Origin: AV69 sp036498205
GTDB lineage: Bacteria; Verrucomicrobiota; Verrucomicrobiia; Chthoniobacterales; UBA10450
Assembly (NCBI GenBank): GCA_036498205.1
Contig: DASXIC010000171.1
Coordinates: 1-9,970 of the forward strand
Reading direction: 5' to 3'
Length of the DNA stretch: 9,970 bases
Part shown: positions 1-6,409 of the stretch, in pieces
Layout: every line of letters starts with the position of its first letter
Position numbering within the stretch: the first letter of the stretch is position 1
Translations under genes and position numbers: made by a program
Notes under the pieces: model-generated
What the model was told of the DNA's origin: nothing
The model's input: the letters and a program-made list of their open reading frames with translations, nothing else
The model's database searches: none

Positions 1-26
1 GCGCTTCCCGCACACAAACTATCGCA

Positions 27-1298
27 TCACTGAGTCTTGGCGTGGCCGCCTGGTCCGGTCCGCCAGAGCTCGATCGCAAGACCGCAATAAAGAGCGACTG
101 CAGCCAAGAGCACGCTTCCGTAGATTTGCGCCGTGCGCGGAGCGATCGCAGTCGCGACGAGCAGAATAGCCGCCGCAACCAGTGACAGCAGCGCAACGTT
201 GCGCTTTTCTTGACCGAGAACAGTGCCCATGAGGATGGCGATCGGTAGCATTAACCAACTAAAGAGGTAGCCAAAAGCCAAAGGGGTAAAAATCAGGATC
301 AGAACCAGGAGTGCTCCGAACTCAAGCGCATCTGTGTCCCTCCGCCGCGTCCGCGGCATCATTACGACGAAGGAAATTCCAAAAAAAAACGCGATGGTCA
401 CGATTATGCGATTTACGATCGTGAAACTCAGATCGGCAAGGTTCGCGTAGATAACTGGTTTTCCTTCGTCTTCGGCACTGACATGTCGCAGCAACCGGTT
501 CGCCAATCCCCATACCGATTGATTTTTCCAGCTGTAACTGCGTGCTGGTCGCTGCGCAATTCCGCCCTCTTCGTAGCGCAACATACCGCGCTCCCAAGCG
601 CGAAAGTCTTCCATGGTTTGATCGAATCCTCGAATTGGCACCGGGAGGGCTAAAAGCAATAATGCAAGGACAAGAACAAGAGAGCCGGCGGCGAGCCAAT
701 ACCGGCGATAAATGAGATACAGAATAGCTAGCACAGGGAACGCTTTAATTGCCGCCGCCAGAGCGATGAGAGCGCCTCCCAAAACTTCGCGATCGCGCCG
801 CAAACAAACAAATGCTCCAAGCATCAACGCGAGCAAGAGAAGGCTCGGCTGGCCCAAATGATAACTCGACCAGATAAATACCAGTACTATCGAATTTGAA
901 ATGAGCGCGATCGCGGTGCGAAATGCTGGCGACCGATCGCTTGCCAGCGCGACAGAGAATTTGATGCAGAAAATCCAGGCGATCGTATTCAGGACGGCAA
1001 GAATCAAAATCATTATCGGTTTGCCCAGTATCGCCACCGCCGCGAGAAGCACGGCGCAGGTTGGCGGATACATGAAAGGAAAGGTGCCGGAGCGCGGATA
1101 AATTTCGCGGTGTTGCAAAACTGCTTGAGCCGCCTCGAACCATGTCCGGTAATCCATCTCCGTGCCCGAACGCAGGAATCGGAGTACTGGAATAAACGTA
1201 AAGGCCGCAGCGACTGCGGCGAATAGCCCGACAATTAGCCGACGCGCCCGGGGCGTTTCCAGTCGCGCGGCGAGCTGGCGGAGGCGGTCAGTCACCAC
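27..1298 (-). CDS. GT87-family (DUF2029) polytopic membrane glycosyltransferase
   Basis: A 423-residue, very hydrophobic protein with roughly ten or more membrane segments (first about residues 20-40, last about 391-411). It looks like a GT-C fold enzyme of family GT87 (DUF2029, related to PimE), which moves a sugar, usually mannose, from a polyprenyl-phosphate donor on the outer face of the membrane. Seen directly: the first external loop carries MDYRTWFEAAQAV (48-60) with Asp49 as the likely catalytic Asp, followed by FMYPP (75-79). The second family hallmark is HLGQPSLLLLAL (147-158) followed by a Gly/Ala-rich helix ending IKAFPVL (184-190). Acceptor and donor cannot be told from sequence. 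It starts with tandem GTG codons (1298 or 1295), with a weak AAGG about 8 nt upstream. It lies 9 nt after the gatA stop, so co-transcription with gatCA is likely. The stop at 27-29 is clear. Codons 304-306 are a run of nine T. Confidence 0.85.
   Translation of the reverse strand: MVTDRLRQLAARLETPRARRLIVGLFAAVAAAFTFIPVLRFLRSGTEMDYRTWFEAAQAVLQHREIYPRSGTFPFMYPPTCAVLLAAVAILGKPIMILILAVLNTIAWIFCIKFSVALASDRSPAFRTAIALISNSIVLVFIWSSYHLGQPSLLLLALMLGAFVCLRRDREVLGGALIALAAAIKAFPVLAILYLIYRRYWLAAGSLVLVLALLLLALPVPIRGFDQTMEDFRAWERGMLRYEEGGIAQRPARSYSWKNQSVWGLANRLLRHVSAEDEGKPVIYANLADLSFTIVNRIIVTIAFFFGISFVVMMPRTRRRDTDALEFGALLVLILIFTPLAFGYLFSWLMLPIAILMGTVLGQEKRNVALLSLVAAAILLVATAIAPRTAQIYGSVLLAAVALYCGLAIELWRTGPGGHAKTQ
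381..389 (-). repeat. T9 homopolymer inside the GT87 gene
   Basis: Nine consecutive A on the plus strand read as TTT TTT TTT (Phe304-306) in a predicted membrane segment of the glycosyltransferase. The frame is intact here. A one-base slip would truncate or scramble the last quarter of the protein. It may simply be Phe codons in a hydrophobic helix. Confidence 0.9.
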
Positions 1299-1307
1299 GT
1301 CTCGCCT

Positions 1308-2792
1308 TTAGGCGTCGACTCGCCGCTCAGGCTCAAGGGGAGGGCGCGCCTTGTGCCAGTCGGTGCTTTGCTCATAGGCGTGGGCGATTTGGAAAATACG
1401 CGCTTCATCGAGAGCTTTACCTAAAATTTGCAGACCGATCGGTAATATCCGCCCTTTTTCAGCGGGAGCGAAACCACAGGGCAAGCTAATGCCGCAAATT
1501 CCAGCCAGGTTTGCCGCGTTCGTGAAAATATCGGCAAGGTACATCTGTAATGGATCGGCTGTTTTCTCACCGATTTTGAACGCCGGCGTTGGCGAAGTGG
1601 GGGAGACAATGGCGTCAACCCTCTCAAAGGCTTGCGCGAAGTCGCGCCGGACCAGCTCGCGCACTTTTTGAGCACGCAAATAGTACGCATCGTAGTAACC
1701 CGAGCTGAGAACATAAGTTCCCAGAATGATTCTGCGTTTGACCTCCGGCCCGAACCCCTCCTCCCGGGTTCGACCGTAAAAATCCAGTAGATTAACGGGA
1801 TTTTCAGTGCGGTAGCCGTAACGCACACCGTCAAAACGCGCAAGATTGGCCGACGCCTCTGCCGTGGCGAGAATGTAATACACGCTGGTCGCATATTCCG
1901 TGTGGGGCAGCGAAACCTCCAGTATTTCAGCTCCCAGTGATCCGAGGTGCTTCACCGCGATCTCGACTGAGTTTCGTACGGCCGGGTCGATGCCCTCGAT
2001 CATATATTCTTTCGGTAATCCAATGCGGATGCCTTTCACATCTCGACTCAGGCTGGCGGTGTAGTCTGGCACCGGCTCGTTCAGGCAGGTTGTGTCGCGC
2101 GGATCGTGCCCGGCAATTGCGTTCATGATTAATGCCGAATCGCGAACCGTTTTCGTTACCGACCCGATCTGGTCGAGCGATGACGCAAACGCTGTTAACC
2201 CAAATCGCGAGACACGGCCATAAGTCGGTTTCACACCGACGACGCCGGACAGCGCGGCCGGTTGCCGAATCGACCCACCGGTATCGGTTCCAAGAGCAGC
2301 AAAAGCCGCGTCTCCCGCCACGGCAGCGGCAGAACCCCCGCTGGAACCGCCCGGAACGCGCGACAAATCCCAGGGGTTACGTGTGACCTGAACACTCGAA
2401 TTCTCTGTCGACGATCCCATTGCAAACTCGTCCAGGTTCGTCTTGCCAAACGGTATCGCTCCAGACGCGCGCAGTTTTTCGATAACGGTTGCATCGTACG
2501 GGGCGCGATATCCGCGGAGAATTTTGGAGGCGCATGTGCAGGGCTGACCAGCCACATTTATGATATCTTTTATGGCAAGGGGGATCCCGCCCAGCGGCAA
2601 ACCCACATCGGCCTTTTCCGCCTCGACGGCGGCAGCCTGAAAATCGCGTGACAAATAAGCGCCGATCTTCCCATCGATCGCGCTGATTCGCTGTTCGAGC
2701 GCGTGAAGAACTTCGAGCGCAGAAATCTCGCGTCGGCGAAGCAACGGTTGCAACTCGGCGACTGCCAAGGCCGGCAGTTCAGTCGTCGTCAT
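1308..2792 (-). CDS. gatA: Asp-tRNA(Asn)/Glu-tRNA(Gln) amidotransferase subunit A
   Basis: This is the 494-residue amidase subunit of GatCAB. It hydrolyses glutamine and passes ammonia to GatB for conversion of Glu-tRNA(Gln) and/or Asp-tRNA(Asn) to the amidated forms in the cytoplasm. The amidase-signature Ser-cisSer-Lys triad is visible: Lys75 in PLAIKDI, Ser150 in VPGGSSGGSAAA and Ser174 in GTDTGGSIRQPA. The spacing matches other GatA proteins. Length is normal for the family (about 480-490). The substrate-channel region SRFGLTAFASSLDQIG is conserved, and the C-terminal part carries the typical FTNAANLAGICGISLPCG block (426-443). The ATG is chosen because it overlaps the gatC stop as ATGA, a common translational-coupling arrangement. 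gatB does not follow; a GT87 gene does, 9 nt downstream, so GatB must be encoded outside this window. Confidence 0.97.
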   Translation of the reverse strand: MTTTELPALAVAELQPLLRRREISALEVLHALEQRISAIDGKIGAYLSRDFQAAAVEAEKADVGLPLGGIPLAIKDIINVAGQPCTCASKILRGYRAPYDATVIEKLRASGAIPFGKTNLDEFAMGSSTENSSVQVTRNPWDLSRVPGGSSGGSAAAVAGDAAFAALGTDTGGSIRQPAALSGVVGVKPTYGRVSRFGLTAFASSLDQIGSVTKTVRDSALIMNAIAGHDPRDTTCLNEPVPDYTASLSRDVKGIRIGLPKEYMIEGIDPAVRNSVEIAVKHLGSLGAEILEVSLPHTEYATSVYYILATAEASANLARFDGVRYGYRTENPVNLLDFYGRTREEGFGPEVKRRIILGTYVLSSGYYDAYYLRAQKVRELVRRDFAQAFERVDAIVSPTSPTPAFKIGEKTADPLQMYLADIFTNAANLAGICGISLPCGFAPAEKGRILPIGLQILGKALDEARIFQIAHAYEQSTDWHKARPPLEPERRVDA

Positions 2793-3079
2793 TCGACGAC
2801 TTTCGGAACGATGAAGAGATTATTCGCCGTGCGCGGGGCGTTACTCAACGCTTCCTGCACGCTAAAACATTCTTGCGGCTGATCCTCGCGGAAAACATTA
2901 AAAACCGGAATGGCATGCGCGGCTGCTTCGACACCGGTAACGTCGATTTCCTTTAATTTGTCCGCGTATCTCAAGACCTCGCCGAGTTGATTTTGGAAAA
3001 GCTGAGTTTCTTCCGCGTTCAAATTCATCCGCGCCAGTTTCGCCACATAGGCGACGTCGAGATCGGTCTCGGCCGCCAT
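2789..3079 (-). CDS. gatC: Asp-tRNA(Asn)/Glu-tRNA(Gln) amidotransferase subunit C
   Basis: This 96-residue small subunit of GatCAB wraps around GatA and GatB and stabilises the complex; it has no catalytic role. Seen directly: the N-terminal helical pattern VAKLARMNLNAEETQLF (12-28), the GEVLRYADKL helix, the EIDVTGVEAAAH segment, and a C-terminal NAPRTANNLFIVPKVVE, which matches the usual NAP...FxVPKVxE ending. Length is normal. Its TGA overlaps the gatA start by 4 nt (ATGA). Its ATG follows the TAG stop of the upstream membrane-protein gene with no gap. I see no Shine-Dalgarno upstream, so translation probably depends on ribosomes finishing the preceding gene. Identity is secure from sequence plus the gatA neighbour. 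Confidence 0.96.
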   Translation of the reverse strand: MAAETDLDVAYVAKLARMNLNAEETQLFQNQLGEVLRYADKLKEIDVTGVEAAAHAIPVFNVFREDQPQECFSVQEALSNAPRTANNLFIVPKVVE

Positions 3080-3445
3080 CTACAAATGAAAATGGGTTAG
3101 CAGCCAAACCACCGCCACAGCGAGGGCGACAACGAGCAGGAGAAAAAGCAGCCGGCCTTCGCGCCGCTCCTTACGGAGTGAGCCACGGCGTCGCGTGCCA
3201 CGATCTTCGTCGCCCCAGCGTTTGTCTCGCAAGGCGACTGAGGCATCCAGTCGGCTGCCGCGAGCATTAGCACGCCGGAGCAATTCCTCGCGTTGCTGAC
3301 GCGATTTCTCTTCTGCTACACGCGGTGCCTCTTCGATCATTCGTTGCAACTTTTGCACCTGGTCGCGCAATTCGTTCTCCCGGCGAGCGAGCTCCTGCTG
3401 TTGCTGATTGACCGGCGACCCCGATTTGGGCAAACGACGAGCCAT
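3080..3445 (-). CDS. Hypothetical small coiled-coil protein with C-terminal membrane anchor
   Basis: A 121-residue protein I do not recognise. There is no N-terminal signal peptide. Residues about 15-62 are Gln/Glu/Arg-rich with heptad-like spacing and probably form a coiled coil. Residues about 64-98 are strongly basic (for example RGTRRRGSLRKERREGR). Residues about 99-117 are a single hydrophobic helix of Leu/Val/Ala, followed only by THFHL or so. That is a tail-anchored layout, with the N-terminal part most likely cytoplasmic, which the positive flank also favours. It sits between a larger protein of the same layout (9 nt upstream) and gatC (0 nt downstream), so it is surely part of the same transcript. 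The ATG has no clear Shine-Dalgarno. Function is unknown; the only support for a role is architecture and linkage. It is well packed in the operon, so probably a real gene. Confidence 0.75.
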   Translation of the reverse strand: MARRLPKSGSPVNQQQQELARRENELRDQVQKLQRMIEEAPRVAEEKSRQQREELLRRANARGSRLDASVALRDKRWGDEDRGTRRRGSLRKERREGRLLFLLLVVALAVAVVWLLTHFHL

Positions 3446-3454
3446 GCCGCGAGA

Positions 3455-4078
3455 TCAACCCTTTGTCATGAACAGAAAGACTACCAGCGCGATCAACCCG
3501 AACAGGATTAGCGGGAAAGAAAATGCAAAACCGATAAGCATCCATTGCAGAAAAGGGCGCTGGCCATTCGCGTTCGCAACCTCTGGTGCCACTTCTGGCA
3601 GCGCCATGTCTTCGGAATCCTGCGTGGCAACGGCTTGCAACCGACTGCGCTGCTGACTGAACTCCGCCCGCGCATCGTCTACCGTGCTCAGGGCGCGGCT
3701 AAGTTCCTTATGCAAATCCGCCGGGTTCCAACTCTTTGGATCGATCATCTCCAAAATTTCCAGATGTTGGGAGAAGCTTTCGCGGGTCGCTCGCAATTGC
3801 TCGAGTTTCTTTTGCGTTTCGTACGCTTCGCGTTCCAGGACAACGAGCGAGCGCGTCAATTTGTCTGTCATTTCGACCCGCCCGCGATCGAGCTCCTCCT
3901 GCCGGCGGCTTAATTCTTCCAGCTCCCGCTTCTGTTTTTCGATCTGCTCCTGCTGGCGCTTGAGCGCGATTAATTGCTCCTGCGCCTTTTGCACCTGCGT
4001 ATCCAACAGCTCCGGTGTTACTGCTTCCTCCTCGCTCAATTCCAACATTTGCTCGATAGGTCGAATTCGTTCTGGCAT
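3455..4078 (-). CDS. Hypothetical coiled-coil protein with C-terminal membrane anchor
   Basis: A protein of 207 residues from the chosen ATG, which I do not recognise. Residues about 23-108 are dense in Gln, Glu, Lys and Leu with heptad spacing (for example EKQKRELEELSRRQEELDR) and almost certainly form a long coiled coil. A second helical stretch spans about 120-152. A Pro/Ala-rich linker (about 158-175) leads to one strongly hydrophobic helix (about 176-204) ending in MTKG, so the protein is tail-anchored with a cytoplasmic body. The frame stays open upstream to a GTG at 4108 (ten more codons, starting GTG GTG GTG). I prefer the ATG at 4078 because GGAAG lies 7 nt before it. It is the first gene of the minus-strand run that leads into gatCA. 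A scaffold or envelope-organising role is conceivable but is inference only. Confidence 0.78.
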   Translation of the reverse strand: MPERIRPIEQMLELSEEEAVTPELLDTQVQKAQEQLIALKRQQEQIEKQKRELEELSRRQEELDRGRVEMTDKLTRSLVVLEREAYETQKKLEQLRATRESFSQHLEILEMIDPKSWNPADLHKELSRALSTVDDARAEFSQQRSRLQAVATQDSEDMALPEVAPEVANANGQRPFLQWMLIGFAFSFPLILFGLIALVVFLFMTKG

Positions 4079-4085
4079 GACAATA

Positions 4086-4090
4086 CTTCC
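4086..4090 (-). promoter_or_regulatory. Shine-Dalgarno GGAAG for the 207-residue coiled-coil gene
   Basis: GGAAG lies 7 nt upstream of the ATG at 4078 on the minus strand. It favours that ATG over the upstream GTG triplet (4100-4108). It is one of the few SD-like sites in the window. Confidence 0.5.
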
Positions 4091-4144
4091 GCGTCTTAGC
4101 ACCACCACGGTGGCTCCTGAATAGCGGCGGCTCTCCGGACATTA

Positions 4145-5170
4145 ATGAGTGCAACTCAGAATTCCAGATTTTTCCCGGAAAATTCAAATTTTCGCGCTGG
4201 ACTCCTTCTTCCGAGAGCAGAAGAACGCGTTTTTGATCAGGCGATCTCAATCGCGGGCTGGATTGATCGGAGGAACGCCAATCTACCATCTGCGAATATC
4301 CAAGCCTGGTGCGACGGCGTGCTCATCGGCGAAACCAGAGTGCTTACCGAAAGTGGAAACGCCGGTGCCGAGAGCGATCAGCTCATTTTTCGTCTGTTGG
4401 GACGGTTTCCGCAACCGATCGATGCAGAGCGAGCGGCGAGGATTCAAGTCGTAGTCATATCGGGGGAAAATCCAGTGAAAGAAAGCCTGGGCGAGGTAAC
4501 GGTGCGCTTGATCCCTGCACAGCTGACACAAAAACACTACGGACAAGTTCTCGCACCGGCTCAGGAATCGATTCTGCATCGAGAAAACATCTACGGATCC
4601 GGTCCGCCAGTAGAAGAACCCAGCGCCGAGGCCGTGCGGCTCGTGCTCGAATATTTGCCGCCCCATTCGCACGTTCTGGACGTTGGATGCGGGGCCGGAG
4701 CTTATGGTCCGCCGCTGATTAATTCAGGGCATCATTGGCTTGGCCTGGAAGTTAATCCCCACTGCTGTTCAATTCTCGACCGGCGTCGCTTGCCCTATCG
4801 CCGCTCAAAACCGCACGAAAAGAATTTCGACGCCGAAAATGAAGAATTCGACTCGGCGATCTGCGTTGAGGTCCTTGAACACATCTCTGACCACGATCGT
4901 TTTCTGGCCGAAATTGCCCGGGTTATTCGCTCCCGCGCGCTTTTTTCTGTCCCGAACATTGAGATCGTTCCTTATTTTGCGTCTGTTCAGGTCGTTCCCT
5001 GGCACCTTCTGGAATCCGACCACAAGAATTTCTTTACTCGCTCGAGTCTGCGCGCAGCCCTTTTAGGCCATTTCAAGACAGTGGAAGTCTTTTCCTACGC
5101 CGAACATCCCGTGCCTACACGTGAGGGAATCAGGATGCATGCGCACCTTTTCGCAATTGCTGAAAAATAG
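4145..5170 (+). CDS. SAM-dependent class I methyltransferase with extra N-terminal domain
   Basis: A 341-residue protein with two parts. The C-terminal part (about 155-340) is a class I methyltransferase of the Methyltransf_11/UbiE-like type. SAM motif I is VLDVGCGAGAYG (177-188), an acidic residue ends strand 2 (Glu202 in GLEVNP), and ICVEVLEHI (239-247) is the usual post-II segment. A PWHLLESDHKNFFTRSSL block (285-302) resembles O- or N-methyltransferases acting on small molecules or glycans. The N-terminal 130 residues alternate short hydrophobic stretches (AISIAGWI, NIQAWCDGVLIGETRV, ARIQVVVISGE), like a beta-sandwich domain, and I cannot assign them. There is no signal peptide or membrane helix. 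The substrate is unknown. The ATG is the first in frame and has no Shine-Dalgarno. The gene diverges from the gatCA operon and converges on the rRNA methyltransferase with 4 nt between stops. Confidence 0.85.
   Translation: MSATQNSRFFPENSNFRAGLLLPRAEERVFDQAISIAGWIDRRNANLPSANIQAWCDGVLIGETRVLTESGNAGAESDQLIFRLLGRFPQPIDAERAARIQVVVISGENPVKESLGEVTVRLIPAQLTQKHYGQVLAPAQESILHRENIYGSGPPVEEPSAEAVRLVLEYLPPHSHVLDVGCGAGAYGPPLINSGHHWLGLEVNPHCCSILDRRRLPYRRSKPHEKNFDAENEEFDSAICVEVLEHISDHDRFLAEIARVIRSRALFSVPNIEIVPYFASVQVVPWHLLESDHKNFFTRSSLRAALLGHFKTVEVFSYAEHPVPTREGIRMHAHLFAIAEK
4170..4193. repeat. Two overlapping inverted repeats in an AT-rich patch
   Basis: TTTTCC-C-GGAAAA (4170-4182) overlaps GAAAATT-CA-AATTTTC (4178-4193). 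Both are perfect inverted repeats, with arms of 6 and 7 bp, and they lie within codons 9-17 of the plus-strand methyltransferase. The patch is clearly richer in A/T than its surroundings. It could be a regulator site for the divergent gatCA-side operon, whose first start is about 95 nt away, or simply coding sequence. Confidence 0.4.
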
Positions 5171-5174
5171 CTGC

Positions 5175-6341
5175 TCACCGATTCGCCATCATCTCAATCA
5201 GCACGCCCTTAAAATACTCTGTTTCGGGCAGATTAGGCAGGACCGGATGATCGAGCGCCTGCTCGAAACGCCGCAGCCGTCGCGCCGATCTCCGTGCGTC
5301 GATCAAGGCCGCCGAAACGGTTTCCGCAAGAATCGTTTCGCTGACATGGTGCGAGCAGGAGAAAGTGACGAGTAACCCGTCGCGCGAAAGGAGTTTGAAC
5401 GCACGTAGATGCAGTTCGCGATAGCCCCGGATTGCGTCCTGCAATCTGCTCTTCGTCTTTGTAAATGAAGGGGGATCCAGGACGATAAGATCGAACTCGG
5501 CGCCAGCCTTTTCCGCTGAACGCAAATAGGCAAACGCATCCTGCTCCACCCAGCGTACCGGCAATTGGTTTCGCTTGGAATTTTCGCGCGCTATTTCGAT
5601 CGCGCTCGATTGGGCGTCCACCCCGATTGTTTCTTTCGCACCTGCGCGCGCGCATACCACTGCGAACGCCCCCTGATTTGTAAAACAGTCGAGAACCCGG
5701 CGGGCGTGCGCGAGCGCGGCCACGGCTGCGTAATGGGGCATTTGATCGAGATAAAATCCGGTTTTCTGGGCGTTCAAGGGATCAACCGAAAATTTGACGC
5801 CGCAAATGTCCAATTCAGCGGGTGTTGAATTTCCGCGCAATACGCCAGTCGCCAATTCGAGGCCTTCTGCTCGCCGTATCTGCGAATCGCTCCGTTCGAT
5901 TAAATTTTTTGCGCCGAGCACCTCGCAAATCGCGTCGGTTATGACTTGCTTTCGTTGATCCATTGCCAGCGTCGTTAGCTGCAGAACGAATTGCTCGCCG
6001 TAGCGATCCAGAATCACGCCTGGTAAACCGTCGCTTTCGCTCCAGAGGACGCGCTGTAGTTTGGGGTTAAGCCCGCGCCGCGTCCGATACTCCGCCCCCC
6101 GCTCAATGCGACGCTTGAAGAAGTCGAAATCCAATTCCTGTCTTCGATGCGAGAAACGCCGCGCAACGATATTCGATTTCGAATTCCAGATCGCGCTACC
6201 CAACATCCGGTCCTTGCCGTCCTTGATTGAAATCACCTCGCCGTCAGCCGGTTCCCCGAAAACTTTCAATACTTCGCTGGAAAAGACCCAATCGTGGCCA
6301 TGCAGAATCCGCGCCCTGGGACGAACAACTATTCCAGCCAT
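5175..6341 (-). CDS. Class I SAM-dependent rRNA methyltransferase, RlmI/YccW-like (COG1092)
   Basis: A 388-residue protein, probably making m5C in 23S rRNA. RlmI makes m5C1962 in E. coli; the exact target base here is inference. Domains in order: an N-terminal PUA domain (about 5-75) with the family opening RARILHGHDWVFSSEVL; a central EEHEHEE-type linker region; and a Rossmann methyltransferase domain from about 180. Visible motifs, numbered from the ATG, are KTGFYLDQ (about 193-200), SAM motif I VLDCFTNQG (216-224), motif IV DPPSF (289-293) and TFSCSHH with Cys329, the likely catalytic cysteine. Length is normal for the family (about 390-400). The start is uncertain by one codon (GTG at 6344 or ATG at 6341). 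A strong AAAGGAGA is present, but 21 nt before the ATG, which is too far. It is divergent from purC across about 65 nt. Confidence 0.92.
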   Translation of the reverse strand: MAGIVVRPRARILHGHDWVFSSEVLKVFGEPADGEVISIKDGKDRMLGSAIWNSKSNIVARRFSHRRQELDFDFFKRRIERGAEYRTRRGLNPKLQRVLWSESDGLPGVILDRYGEQFVLQLTTLAMDQRKQVITDAICEVLGAKNLIERSDSQIRRAEGLELATGVLRGNSTPAELDICGVKFSVDPLNAQKTGFYLDQMPHYAAVAALAHARRVLDCFTNQGAFAVVCARAGAKETIGVDAQSSAIEIARENSKRNQLPVRWVEQDAFAYLRSAEKAGAEFDLIVLDPPSFTKTKSRLQDAIRGYRELHLRAFKLLSRDGLLVTFSCSHHVSETILAETVSAALIDARRSARRLRRFEQALDHPVLPNLPETEYFKGVLIEMMANR

Positions 6342-6368
6342 CACCCAACGGTAGCACGCGATTCTCCT

Positions 6369-6397
6369 TTGCCGCAGTCGCGCACGCGCTTCATAAT
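6369..6397 (+). promoter_or_regulatory. Candidate sigma-70 promoter for purC
   Basis: TTGCCG (6369-6374, 4 of 6 to TTGACA) is followed after exactly 17 bp by CATAAT (6392-6397, 5 of 6 to TATAAT). A start of transcription about 7 nt later would fall near 6404, only about 6 nt before the purC ATG. That would give a nearly leaderless mRNA and agrees with the absence of a Shine-Dalgarno before purC. Pattern match only. Confidence 0.4.
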
Positions 6398-6409
6398 CGA
6401 ACGATCTAA

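Noticed and set aside
25..27. ATG overlapping the GT87 stop as TGATG, hinting at a coupled downstream gene
   Set aside because: It reads Met-Arg-stop, so no gene starts there. Nothing else is supportable in bases 1-26.
4094..4118. CCACC/GGTGG inverted repeat in the divergent gap as an operator or hairpin
   Set aside because: The loop would be only 2 nt, the arms are short and imperfect when extended, and part of it may be coding if the upstream GTG start is used.
3708..4289. Open frame of 193 codons on the minus strand spanning the divergent gap
   Set aside because: It overlaps the coiled-coil gene in another frame and crosses into the opposite methyltransferase. Its composition is Arg-rich shadow with no domain.
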